Position numbers and translations under genes: made by a program. The notes below the pieces were generated by a model. The model searched no databases. It was not told where the DNA came from and worked only from the letters and a program-made list of their open reading frames with translations. 64,000 nt of DNA from Gloeopeniophorella convolvens (lineage: Eukaryota > Basidiomycota > Agaricomycetes > Russulales): positions 420,863 to 484,862 of the forward strand of contig WTXD01000019.1 in the NCBI GenBank assembly GCA_022496205.1. Reading direction: 5' to 3'. Every line of letters begins with the position of its first letter. Within the stretch, counting starts at the first letter, position 1. Of this stretch, positions 47,207 to 62,262 are shown piece after piece.

Positions 47207-48536
47207 ATGCACCACATATGGCTTGACTGTGATCCAGTACGTACGACTGTGTTCTTTGTTAGCCAGCTCTAACATAAAGCAGGGGCACGATGACGCTACC
47301 GCCATCTTGCTCGCGGTCCACTGTCCCAACATCCACCTTTTGGGTGTTTCAACGGTATGGTGCTCTTCGCATGACTTGCGTCGTTCCTCAGCCCGACTCG
47401 TTGAAACCTAGGTTCACGGAAACACCACGGCGCATAACACCCTGAACAACGCATCTCGATGTCTGCATGCGTTTGCTGCCCCAGAGAACATCAAAGTGTA
47501 CGGTGGCGCAACAAAGCCTCTCCTACGGCTCACAAGGCACGACCCCGAGATTCATGGTCCAGATGGGCTAGGAGGGGTCGAAGGACTTCTGCCCGCCGAG
47601 TCGGATCTAGTGCAGGCGCGGATCGATCATAGCCGCACTGCTGTCGAAGCCATCGCCCACGCCGTCAGGCAACTTTGGAACGGCGGCGAAGGCTACAAGA
47701 CTACCATTGTAGCTTCAGGCCCCTTGACGAATATCGCGCTGTTCGCGAGTATATACCCAGACCTCCTGGATGCAGTCGAGCGGGTTGTCTTCATGGGTGG
47801 CGGAATTGGCGTTGGCAATCGCTCCGCTGTGGCAGGTCTGTGCTCATTGGAAGTCTAGCTTTCGTGGCTTACTCACGATATCTACCTTCGATGGTTTCTG
47901 AAGAGTTTAACATCCTGTGTGATCGTCAGTCACCAACCTGCGGCCGCTTTTCCAATTACTGACATGTTGACAGCTGAGGCCGCTCAGATCGTGTTAAATA
48001 CACCGGTTCCCAAAACAATGATACCACTGAATGTCACCCACAAGGCCATAGTAACAAGCACGATGCATGCCAGGCTTGTCAACTCGTCCTCCCACGAGGC
48101 CGCTTCGGAGGGCGCCAGCAGCAAACTTCGTCATACACTCTCCACTTTGATATCCTTCTTCAAGGAAGCATACAAGTCAACTTTCGGCTTCACAGACGGA
48201 CCACCGCTTCACGATGCTTTGACGATAGCTTATATATCCCGGCCTGAATTGTTCACTTCACGAAGATACAGAGTAGACGTCGAGTTGGCCGGCACTCATA
48301 CGGCAGGTCAAACTGTTGCAGACGTTTGGGGATATCTAGGGGTAGACGATTCATGGGGTAGCACAGGCAGGAACTGCGATGTTGCACTCGACCTGGACGT
48401 ACGTAGTCATCCCAAATATTCTCTGAGTGCCGCCTTGTTGACGAATTTAGACCAATAGGTCGAGTCATTCTTTGAACTGCTCTTCGACTGCGTCACCCGA
48501 TGCGACGAAGCTTCTCCCTTGAATTACAAGTACTGA
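47207..48536 (+). CDS. URH1: Inosine-uridine-preferring nucleoside hydrolase (Urh1-like)
   Basis: This cleaves the N-glycosidic bond of ribonucleosides, releasing ribose and base in the salvage pathway. The start at 47207 is MHHIWLDCDP, and an intron at 47237-47282 joins it to GHDDATAILLAVH, completing the D-x-D-x-x-x-D-D calcium site. Then LLGVSTV joins HGNTTAHNTLNNASRCL, and YGGATKPLLR, HGPDGLGGVEGLLP, IVASGPLTNIALFASIYPDL and RVVFMGGGIGVGN follow. The exon before the C-terminal part contains NVTHKAIV. The catalytic His lies in DGPPLHDALTIAYI. The last exon reads VESFFELLFDCVTRC and stops at 48536. Four to five introns. All key motifs are present. Confidence 0.93.
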
Positions 48537-48631
48537 CTTACTACATAGAGGATTTAGTGGTGGAATACAACAAATGTTCGTCAATCCATATATGAGTCCT
48601 TGCGATGCAGGTCGAGTCATTGGGGTCATGA

Positions 48632-51600
48632 TCAGTCGTATAATTTACTTTGTGGTCTTCCGCCATCGAAAAACATCTTGCTAAGCGGTCGTCGTCCTGG
48701 ACGCTCCCTGCGCTTTCCGTCGCGCATGCTCCGAATGGTTTGGTCGAGGGCACCGGGTCCTATTGATTTCACCCCCGCAGCCCGGCCTTGCGAATTCGGG
48801 GGAGCCAGCATATGAGGGTCGTGAGACGCCTTGAGGGTCTTTGGTTCTGGGTCAAAACACTCTGCGTATTGAGATTCTAAGATGCGTACTAGTTCTGGAG
48901 TGGGATCCACTGTTCGGGCAGGGCTTTGTATAACCTGTTTAGTTGGCTGGACGTTCTTCAACTCTGCATCATGAACCTCCAGCGCTGCTTTCTGTTCATA
49001 ACTATCGTGAAGTTCACATCCGGGTGGGGCGAACAATGCCACTTACCTGCAAAGATGACGAAAAGGATATAATAAGTGCGAAGAGATCTTCAGGCTTTGG
49101 TGCCTCTGACGAGTCCGGATTCTCGCCATAGTAGACTAGCAAGTCTTTCAGGTCCGCTTCAAGGGTGGATCCCATCTTCGTCACTGCGTCAACAGTGACT
49201 TTCTCTTTCAAGACGAATGGCTGAAGGAAGCCCTCTCAGAATAGAGCTTTGGATACTCAGGTGGACTGACCTCCATAACGTCCACAAACCGATCTTGAGC
49301 AGGCCCCGCTCCGAGGTCTTTGGCGCGCTTGACTTCGCTCTGTACATGGTTGAGACCGCTTACGAGGGTGGTAATGGAAGCCGTCAGGGAAGACACGGAG
49401 ACTGCTCGAGGGTTAAGCAATAACGTCTATCCCATCTTTATGCTGGCGCACCTCGTGCGGCTGCCTCCATGTGGGGCATATCGTCGAGGAACGTGACTAG
49501 GGTTGGGTCCGTCCGCAGAAGAACACGGGCAATGTAATGTAGTAAGGTTGGGCACTCGGAACCTCCCTTGACCGATTTCGTTTCGCGTAGCTACCGCGGC
49601 GATTTGAGCCAGGCTGGGGACGAATGTAAGACATAGCATACCTTGAGTAAAGCCTCCAACCGGAAGCCGCGCGCCCCTCCACGGAAGCTGGAACCATTGA
49701 GGGCGTTCCCTACGGTAAGGACAGCCTGATTACTGTGAGAACTTGTTCACATTGTTGAGATGAATCATACCTGAAGTACCCGCTTTAATTTCTGCGAAGA
49801 TTTGAGCTCTCTTGAAGCGCTGTGGAGAATATCCAGCTCAGGTCGGATCTCTTCTATGTCGAGCTCCAGTCGCCGACAGTAGATCATGCACCGAATGCGG
49901 TCGGCGAGTCTGGGGATGTCCATGATCTAGATAGAGTACTTGAATGCCTAGTCTCAGGCGGGCGGCAAAAACTTACCTGATAGAAGAACTGGTCTGCTTT
50001 TGCAAGCTTGCTAACGTCAGGAAACTCTTTGAGCCTGGCGGCCTCCTCTGCAGTTGGCGGCTGCCTTTCCATTGCTTTCAAGTCATCCACCGAGAGTGTG
50101 TTCTCGTCAAGCTCCAAAAGCGCCTTCCGAATGCCGACTGGCGTTGCTTTGATCCTCGACAGCATGATGGCTATGAAGCGTTAGTACCGAATTTGAAGAG
50201 GTTGGAAACAAAAGCTTGCCAATATTATTGGCCCGAGTGATGTCCAGCAGAGTTGTCACGGATGCCTTACCAGCAGAACTCGTACGTTGTCGCGACGACG
50301 CGTCGATTGTGGTATCAAGAGCGAAGGTTGATTCTAGGTCGTCGAGAGGGAACATGATGTCGGTGGGAACTTCGCTCCATACCGACGATGTCGCAGTCGT
50401 ACTTTGAAGTTTGTTCCAAAAGAAAGGTCGTAGTCGTTTGACAGGCTCCGCCTTGCGTGACTGCCCTAACCGAAAGGCAGTGGGTGGCGGGGGCGGCTGA
50501 GGCGGGGGCCCGGGGCCGAAACCAGGGGGCGGGGGCGGAGGCTGCGAGGCTCCGCTAGCAAGATGAGGAGGCGGTGGTGGTGGCGGGGGTGGGGGCGGGG
50601 GTGGCACCGTTGAGGCATATAGTGCATGAACTGCCGACGGCTCGGCTCTCGACTGCACTTGGATTGGCGGTGGTGGCGGAGGCGGCGGCGGCGGCGGCAG
50701 CGGCAGCGGCGGCGGCGATGCTAGGGACGAAGACGAGCCGTTGGTAGTCACCTCGACTTGTGGCGTTGACGGATGAATTGACAGGTAGGGAAGAGGTGGA
50801 GGCGGCGGCGGCGGCGGCGGCGGAGATGAGAGCTGGGGGAGGGTGGGTGCGGGCGATGCTGGTGCGAGCGATGCTGGTGCGAGCGATAGAGTAGGGATAA
50901 TATCCGATGCCACTGATGGCTCGTTGTCCCCGCATGAGGGAGGCGGCGGCGGCGGAGGAGGAGGAGGAGGAGGAGGAGGAGGAGCGAACTGCGCTTTGAA
51001 ATCCTTCTCCGTAATGAACTTCGGTTTCGCGGCGAGTTGTGTATTCAAATCCGTGATCTCCGCTTTGAGTTGAAGTACTTCTGCCTCTTTCTCGGAGATA
51101 CTTTTGATCGCCTTTGAAGCAAGCACGGCGGCGTCTGTATTGTCCTCTGCATCTTCAGGTTCTCCTCTGGGTCGAAATCGTGAATACACCGACTCCAGAG
51201 CCCGCTTCAAGTAGATCATCTCTTTGTCCTTCTGGATAATGGTGGTCTCAAGATCCGTTACCTACCGACGTACTTTTGGTGAGAACTGTCCCGAAATGAT
51301 GGATTTGCGGACATACGTGAGTCTTGAGGTTTGCAATCTCATCCATGACACTTGTCCATTTGGCTTTCTCTCGTTCGCGCTTGGCCCGCTCATCCTATAC
51401 CAGCCAACGGTATCAGGACGCCGGATCCAACGCCAGTGATGTGAGGTGACGTACGTTTTCGCGGCTTTCAACTGGGTTTGAGGCTTTAACCCGGTCAAGT
51501 TCAGACTGTAGCTGGAGGACCTGTTTCTCCTTCTGAACTAAGCGCTGTATCAGGCCATGAAAACCCTATGGGTGACATTGATCAGATGCAAAGGGTGAGG

Positions 51601-54600
51601 CCCTAAGAGATGAATTCACCTCTGACCCTCCTTTGTTATTCGCCTTAGTACTAAACAGCGGTGGATTGATCGAGATAGCTTTGAGAGTGTTGAGTTCAGC
51701 TGTCTGTTGGTCGACAAGCTCTCGCAGTTCAGTTCGCTTAGGTGATCGTTGTCAGACGTGAGTGTTTAATTCGACCCTGAATGGTTACAGACCTCGGCTA
51801 TTAGCTGAGTATTATGCTCTTGCAAGTTGTCTATCTCCTGCTGAAAGGCCATCCTGAGATCACTCTCCGCTTCATTCATTTCGACTGGAACTCCAGTAGC
51901 GCTTCGTACAGAATCTGCGAAGCTCTGGAGAAGTGGTCGCCAGGGCTCATAGCTGGATGTCGTCAGCTGGGGTATCGATCAGATAGAAGTAACGCACAGG
52001 TCATTGACGGAGCTGGCTTGTTCAACAAAGATAGATATAATGGTCAACAACCCGGCCTTGAGCGCTCTGGGAAAAAAGGTTATTAACAAGATTATGACTG
52101 TCCCTGGGAGGCATACGTATCACATTCCCGGTGATAGAGGGCGATCAGCGCTTTGAATATTCCAACAACTCTGTCATAGTCTTCAGAATAGGAGCTTGTC
52201 AAAGCTGCGAGTTCCTCGAACGCGGAGGCCAGCTCAGAAGTAGTGCGTGAATCATCAGCCCTATAGAGATTTGATGCCCGTTCTCGCATGTCTTCTTCGT
52301 CCTCGAACTTCTCCTCTGTATACACGTCTAGCTGTGTAACCAAGCCTTCAGGTGGCTTTATGTACCGCAAGGTCTGGCGCAGCATGAGGGGGGTAAAGAT
52401 TCTGACCAGCGCAGAGGACTTACAACAATAACTTCGTTGAGGCCCCGCCTGCCGAATTCTTCGCGTAGTAGGATGCGTTCCTCCAGAGATTCAGGGCCAT
52501 TTGTCAAGGCGTTGATCAATACCATTGACGCTATGCGAGCCTCCCAAGCGCCATCGTCTTCAACAGAATTTGAGATCCCAGTTAACTCGTTTGAGTCAGT
52601 TTCGGGGAGGCGCAATGATGCAATGAGACCTTCGAAGCGGAACGCTTCATCAAACGCGATTCGATAGTCCGACAATGCAGCCACCACCATCTTGTGGCCT
52701 TCGGGAATAGCCAATATAGATATTGCAGCCAAAAGATCTGAAACCAAAGCTCGCAACTTCGGCGAAGAATGATGGAGTGAATAGGCGATATGCGTGATGA
52801 TGATTGGGGAGGCAAGGACTGCGTTGAATCCCGGCTTTGGTGATGAATCAGCGTCTATTAGACCAGGGCAACAGGGTTCCTCTTACCTCTGTATTCGACA
52901 ACACTCTAAGAATCTTTATGACCTCTAAGAGGACCGTCCCCTCCATATCTGTGAGGCGCTTCCTTTTTCCGGCCTTCCCAACGAGGTTAGCCAGTATGTC
53001 ACTGAGCGCACCCAACCCCCCCTCTGTTTCAACAAATTCTTTTACCCAGAACACGCGAGCAGTAGATAGGTGAACCCGTAAAGAGATTAGATGCTTCACC
53101 AACTTGGTATCGGGCGCCTTCCCCTTAATCCCTGCAACATACCAGGCCGGGGTCTTGCCTTCTTTCTGCTGGCCCTTGCTCAAGGGGGCAGAGCCCTTCT
53201 CGCCACCAGAAGAGGCCCACCAGCTCGGCCAAAGACTGCCTGTGCTCTGAGGCTGAAGAGGCTGAGGATCTGTGCTCTGCTTCGGATCTTGAGGGTGACC
53301 AGTATCGGCACCCGACTTCCCGCTCTCACGACTTGAGCTCTGGGGAGCGGGCGAGGGAGCGATAGTCGCACCCCATCCAGTGATGGACAATCGTCTCATC
53401 AGACCAGAGTCGCCAGTGAGTTGGGGAACGATGCGAGGAAGTATATTACCCCCGCTAGAGGGTCCATATGTAGCTGAATATGGAGGGCGAGCTACGTGTG
53501 AGTGGGATTTCGATGATGCACCCCTAGATTGCTGGTGTTGTTCCAGGAGATACTTTTTCCTGTCATTGGGAAGTTGACGCATCGCCTGGCGCTGAGGCTC
53601 CTTCAGGCCCAAATCGCCCTGTGGGGTGGTGCTGTCAGTTTGGGGTCGCCATGCAACCTTTGTACATACCAGCATCTGTTCGAAATCGTCCATATCCAGG
53701 TTGGGTTCTCCGGCCCCAGCCTGACCCGCATGGATATCGGGGGCATCGCCGAATCTCTCCATGAGCTTGGGCTCGCTCACGCTTATGCGCTCGGGTGCAA
53801 AGTTCTTCGTAGCACTTGTTGGAGAAGTCGGGGTTGAGGGGCGAAGCCAGCTCTCGAAGACACTGGAGAGACGAGCTTGTGATAAAGACTGGCGCCAATC
53901 TGCGGGCCTTGAGTTCGAAGGTGAAGAGGTGCCAGAGGACATGTGGGCATTCATCTGCTTGGCTGTGCCGTCTCCCTCGTCTTCGGAAGACTCCATGTCT
54001 TGTACCGCTTTGATGGTGGACTCAGATGGCTCGATGGACACAGAGGACAGAGAGCGAGGTCTTGAGCGGCGGTACCATTCATCTGGGACAGCGAACCGAA
54101 ATATGCGTCTCGCCTCCCTGGAGAGCCCAGGTGGACACTGAGAAGAGCGCAGGATCTCTGAAACAATGGCTTCCGAAGGTAGCGCGACGGCCTCTGAGAA
54201 GATTAGAGGAGCTGTAAGATGAGTAGGTCGAGATTATTGTACGACTCACTTTCGGCATCGTCTTCGACCCATACCTCTTCAACCACATAGCTCACAACGC
54301 CGCCTCCAGGACCTGGAAGGGATCTAGTAAGTCCGAATGTATCTAAGACGTGACCAACAAGGTCTTGGACAGTGGTCTCTCTTGAGAAGAAGCATTTCCA
54401 TATGAAACCGTCGTGGATTTCAGGAACCCGGAGGAAGGAGACTGTCACGGATAGTAAGGGATGCAGGGAAACAAGACGAAGGACAGGAGAGTGCAGATGG
54501 GATGTCAATGCGAAAGCTGAGAAGTGACGCTGAAGTGATGGGTCTGAAGGGGTTGTCTGGATTAATGGTGCAACCTGAGCTGACTCGTTTACAAGGCCTG

Positions 54601-54887
54601 TTGTGAGCGGGAATTATGCACCCGGCAGCGTAGAAGGCTCCAGAGCGCTTACCATCCCCCAGAGCCTCGAGCTCCTCTTCCTCCCATTGTCGACCGGGTG
54701 ACTCTTTCCTGATCAACTGGATGGCCCAACCGTGAGGAGTCAGGTCTCCAAGCACATCCGACCTGACTTCGTCAAGGCCCTTCAATGCATTGATGACATC
54801 TTTGACGACACTTCCGGGCTGGACGGAGGCAAATTGCAGAGATCCGGATGGTAGTACTGTTGGTACAATGAGGATGTCATCGGGCAT
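48632..54887 (-). CDS. Formin (Bni1/SepA-type) with GBD-FH3, FH1 and FH2
   Basis: Formins nucleate and elongate actin cables under Rho GTPase control at growth tips and septa. The preferred start at 54887 is [20 protein letters not shown] (an in-frame ATG at 54962 is possible). The N-terminal part has [20 protein letters not shown]. The GBD/FH3 region covers about 52-54 kb, with [27 protein letters not shown] and [16 protein letters not shown], then a helical dimerisation and coiled-coil region (51.2-52.8 kb). FH1 at about 50.5-51.0 kb is a run of polyproline tracts. FH2 begins [20 protein letters not shown] and continues through LDITRANNI to about 49 kb. The end [20 protein letters not shown] resembles a DAD autoinhibitory motif; stop at 48632. 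A dozen or so introns. Confidence 0.92.
50535..51000 (-). repeat. Low-complexity GGC/GGT/GGA tracts encoding FH1 polyproline
   Basis: Several uninterrupted CCN tracts lie within the formin exon, including a GGAGGA run at about 50955-50985 and GGCGGC runs near 50680-50715 and 50800-50822. They encode polyproline stretches of 8-15 residues that bind profilin-actin. Such triplet runs are prone to length change. Confidence 0.8.
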
Positions 54888-55023
54888 TGGGTATAGCAAC
54901 AGCGATTCGAGAGCAACAGGCGTACAGAATATACATGGAATCGCAGCTAAATGACTAAGCAATAGACCTACACGCGGCCGCTAATACTCCCAGACTGACT
55001 GATTCTACAGGATTCTACTCACT

Positions 55024-58280
<3,257 letters not shown>

Positions 58281-59891
58281 GGTGGGAACTGACGATGGAG
58301 GGCGAGCTGGAGCAACGTGAGCAACAACTGGTTAATTGAGCGCGTCGACGTGCGCCGACGCGAAAATGCCGGCCCTTAACTAGCACGTGATCAATGTCAT
58401 GTGCTCCTCACTTGCTATGTCCTTATTATATAGCACTCCAGTATGTACATGTGAATTTTGAGAGTTCTCTTGAAGTCGAGCCTAGATGGTGGGAAAATCA
58501 GCATACGCTTGTCTGTACACGATTCAAACAAATGTCGATACAGAACGAAAGAGTGTGTACTACGGGCCACGGCTTGTCGGAGTCGGAGTCCGGATTTACT
58601 TATAATCATATCTATGACAGCTGTTATCGCGGAATATTTTTCGCCGCTGGGTTGTGGGTCCCAGCATGCTGCCACAGTGGCGGGTCAAACTCTGGCGGAC
58701 GCCGGCAGTCTTGGCCCATCCCGATTTGGTAACTGCTCACTGCGCAGTTGTTACTCCTGGGTTGTGGCACTCATTACTTGTGGCTGCTGAGGCTATCACT
58801 TCTAAATCCTAGTACATATGCTAAGAATATTATTATCCTTCACCCCATAAAATCCGAGTATGCTTCCAGGAACGAGCATTGTTCTTCTGAATCTCAAGTT
58901 GCACTCAGTCCTAATTAATGTGCGACACGTGACCGGTAGCCGGTATCCGGTCGCTGGTTATCGAAGTGACACTGTGTGCACAGCAGACTTATCCAACAGG
59001 AAGAAGGCTTGAATAAGTGAAAAATATATTTAACTTATTTCTGCCTTTTTTTGTCCAGAAAAGTGACTATCAGAAGGTTAATGACCCTCTAAGCATTCTT
59101 TAAGGGAAAGAAGTTTCTTAATAAAGTTAACCTTCTCTCATGACTTCCCCATGTAAGCATAGTTGGAAATAAAGTCAAACAATCATTTGTATTCCTCGTG
59201 TTTTGCCACCCAGAATGAGCATTCTTCATCAGGGAGAACCCAGGGTTCGATGTAGCAGTACATAGCTCGAGTAGTATGTTGTAGCATCATTGCAACCCCC
59301 CCCTATCAATAGCACTCTGTAGCTCGAACGATTACCGCAGAACGTTGTGCCATCTACAGAGGGTCCATGTAGCTCTACGTAGCTCTCTTCCTATGGGCCT
59401 ACAAGAGCTATGTAGTTCATACTGGGGTACGACTGGTGCTCCATGCGCTCTGGTGCTTTGAGATCTATGATGCTATGCTTAGATGTGTAGACTTTGTAGC
59501 TTGTGTAGCTCGCGTAGCTGGTCATTGATATGACCAAAGGCCCTCGTTACTGATTGGCTCACCCTAGACGACATGATTGGCCACTCACTTTCAACTCCTA
59601 TTGGTCCATTAATCCCTCAGAGATACTCTCAAGCCGAACCAGCAGCTGCATATACACCCGCTAGTTAATTCACGTGGCGTTTGGATCTCATCTGCCCAAG
59701 TGGCCTTGTCTCGCGCTTGGTCATCTTGAGATCTCATCTAGTAATGCGGGATAGAACATGAACACCAGTATGATTTATTAGGAGGTTTGAGAGGGTTTCT
59801 GGAGAGTGGGGAGACATTCGAAACATTCGTGGGGTCCACGTCATTCTGGATCCTTTTGATCCTTTGGGGTAACTACACTAAAAAAACCGCC
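58281..59891. other. Gene-poor, AT-richer repeat-bearing interval (1.6 kb)
   Basis: Upstream of MCM6 an ACGCGAAAA word (58358-58366) matches the reverse of the TTTCGCG MBF/E2F core. The middle is AT-rich, with a 10 bp inverted repeat (AGAAGGTTAA at 59072-59081, inverse at 59127-59136). From 59319 to 59520 the hexamer GTAGCT occurs six times on the plus strand, with related TAGCTC and AGCTATG words around it. Three ATTGG words follow (59551-59605). No convincing coding frame. The repeats may be the sub-terminal part of a DNA transposon whose body includes the genes to the right. Confidence 0.5.
58358..58366 (-). promoter_or_regulatory. MBF/E2F-like site upstream of MCM6
   Basis: On the MCM6 strand this reads TTTTCGCGT, about 78 bp before the start codon, matching the cell-cycle MBF/E2F consensus. 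Fungal MCM genes are commonly under MBF control, so the match is plausible; binding is inference. Confidence 0.5.
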
Positions 59892-61913
59892 TCAAGCATC
59901 TTCATCAGAGCCTACGTCGCTATCCTCTGCCAGCGCAGCTTGGAATGCCGCCGTAGAGACAACCCTACGCTGCCTAGACTGAGAGGCGATGGGTCCGACC
60001 CCAGCATGGTGCCTAGTACGCGGATTGGTTAGATACAGTACGTGAATAGGTTTGGAGCCCCACCTTCCGGTGTCGTGCAACGTGCGACGCAGCTTCAGGC
60101 CCAGGTTCTTAACCTGGGTGTGCTCATCGAAGTCTATAAGCGACTGGAGGTGGTCCTCATACAGGTCCTTATAGGCAGCGCCAGTGAAGTGTGTCGCGTT
60201 CTTGGAGCCCGAAGACCACTCGTCAATGCAGCACTCGATCTAGGGAACTGTGAGCACTTGGAATGCGAGGGGCCACTACTACTGACGGCGGTGATGGCCA
60301 GGGCAATTGTCGGTAGCGGGATAGGGTTGAAGTATTTAGGGAACTCGACACCTTCATCGTGCTTGTTTGCAAACCACATCACGTTGATCGCCCTTTGAAG
60401 CGCAGGGTGATAATAGAGACCTTGGAGGGTGGGCTGCCTAACCTGCTCGGCCATTTAGTCTGCGGCGTCCTTAAGATCTGCGATTGATATATCACTCACT
60501 TTATACAAGAACGCCCGTTCCTCCATGAGCTCCTCGACTTTGGCGCGATTGGCTGCCTGGGTCTTCTTGTCCTTGGCCGTGTCGAAACCATATGCTCCCT
60601 CGACAATGGAGACCACCTTAGTTTTGAGCTCCCTGCGCAACTGGGAGCTGCGGCTGCAGATCTATCATTGTGCTAGTTAGATTAGGACACCTTAGACAAT
60701 CACTAGGAACGCACGACTCTGATAATATCCACGGTCGGGGCCACAACAGCGACCGACATCTCTTGACAGGCTTCACTCCAGGCTTCCGCGGCCCACTGGC
60801 TCTCTGTGCCGTGGTCGGGGAATGCGTGACGCGTGCTGACTTTGCACCTGAAAAGCGAGATTGCAGTACCGAGGAGCTCTCTGGTGGTGTCGTCGTAATC
60901 ACCTTGACGGGGACGGGTCGACCGCTCATTCCTGGCGCCCTTGCGAGGGATATGCGCAAATTGCTCACCAGCTGAGCGGTGACGCCTCTTGGGCCTCAAC
61001 ACGAGGAGAGGGGCAGTGACACCGGCGGGTACCGCCGGTGCCTGTGACATGACCTCAACCACCTGCAGCTGTTGCGGCGGTGGCAGGAGTTGATACTGTA
61101 TGGGAGCGTGCACGGGAGCAGCCTGGGGTTCCTCCTCTTCTTCGTCGCCGTCGGAGCCATCGTCAGGGTCACCCCAGGCTTTACCATGCTCCTGCTCGGA
61201 GTCACTGGCATCGCCCTCACTGCTGTCAGCAGGAACGTCCTCGTCATCTTCATCATCGCTAGCAGCAGGCCCAGCATGAGTTGTATTCTGGGGGCGCAGC
61301 TGAGGGTCGATGACTTCGTCGTTCCAAGTGCCTATGAGTGGATTTTTCAGCCGCATGAGATGGTAGGTTGGCACAAAGCTATTTCAACTTACTTTGTGGT
61401 TCATAGAGGGCTTGCGCTGGATATACCTGGGCTGGAAGCGGCGCAGCCATAGGAACTCTCTTGTTCCGCTTCTCGAGCCCTCCGCTGGGCAGGGTCGGCG
61501 CCTGCATATGAGGGCTGGCGCCATGCCCCCGACGACAGTAGTAGAGGCGAACTATATGAACCATTGAATCAGAATATGCTAAGACACCATTGGGGTGTGC
61601 GCGAACGTACCGGTGGGCTTATGGCGAGCGGGTCAACATGAACACGTTTCACGCGTTTGCCTCCATTAGCAGCCCTAGCTGATGCAGCTGCCGTGGCGGC
61701 AGCACGTTTCTCAACGGCCTCGGTGCGTTCTTGCTCTGTTCGTTTGCAACACGATCAGATCTGACTCTATGCCAGTGGGTGCTTGTATCGCTCACCTATC
61801 TGGCGTTGTTTCGTTGAAGGCTTACGCTTGCGACCGTTGCTTTCAAGTTGAGCCTGAGGAGCCACTTGGAGGGCATCCTGCCAGTGAGTCGGTTTAGGTG
61901 TTACCACGCGCAT
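59892..61913 (-). CDS. DUF6532-domain protein (Agaricomycete-expanded family)
   Basis: This is a nuclear-type unknown protein of a family common in mushrooms. The start at 61913 is MRVVTPKPTHWQDALQVAPQ, with basic Ala-rich exons (RKRKPSTKQRQIG; EKRAAATAAASARA). After MRLKNPLIGTWND comes an acidic stretch (ASDDEDDEDVPADSSEGDAS) and RPKRRHRSAGEQFAHIPRKG. The DUF6532 core follows: PDHGTESQWAAEAWSEACQE, LRRELKTKVVSIVEGAYGFD, LQGLYYHPALQRAINVMWFA, PLPTIALAITAV joining IECCIDEWSSGSK, then YKDLYEDHLQSLIDFDEH. The tail ends AEDSDVGSDEDA at 59892. Six or so introns, all GT-AG; one must end after GAGCAG to avoid an in-frame stop near 60459. No catalytic motif is known to me. It is head-to-head with the Plavaka transposase gene, 349 bp apart. 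Confidence 0.78.
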
Positions 61914-62262
61914 AGTTGTGTGGGAGTAAGTAAAGTGGGTTGGCTGGAGCGACGAAATAACATACCATACATATAGGGCCCGCGGCTGGCCAAGATCTGG
62001 TCGATTAAGGGTCCATCGCATCATCCGAACAACCCCGGGATTTCCGGGGAGTCCATGCGATCGTTGACTTGCTGGGTACGATCGTTGACCCATACTTACC
62101 CCCCCGTTGGATCGCCATGTGGACGCACAGCTTGGATTATGTCCCCGCCGACATGACCCACGGGGGTGGCGCAAACGGACTTGCGCGTTACAGGGTCTAC
62201 GAAGAGTTCGACATGCACTCTCAATTCACCCCCCCCCCACCCCCCGCATAACCTTGCCCTTT
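61914..62262. promoter_or_regulatory. Divergent region DUF6532 / Plavaka transposase
   Basis: This 349 bp stretch lies between the two starts. It contains a C9/C5 tract (62229-62245) just upstream of the transposase start, and a GATCGTTGAC-type direct repeat near 62059 and 62081. No TATA box is clear. Confidence 0.45.
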
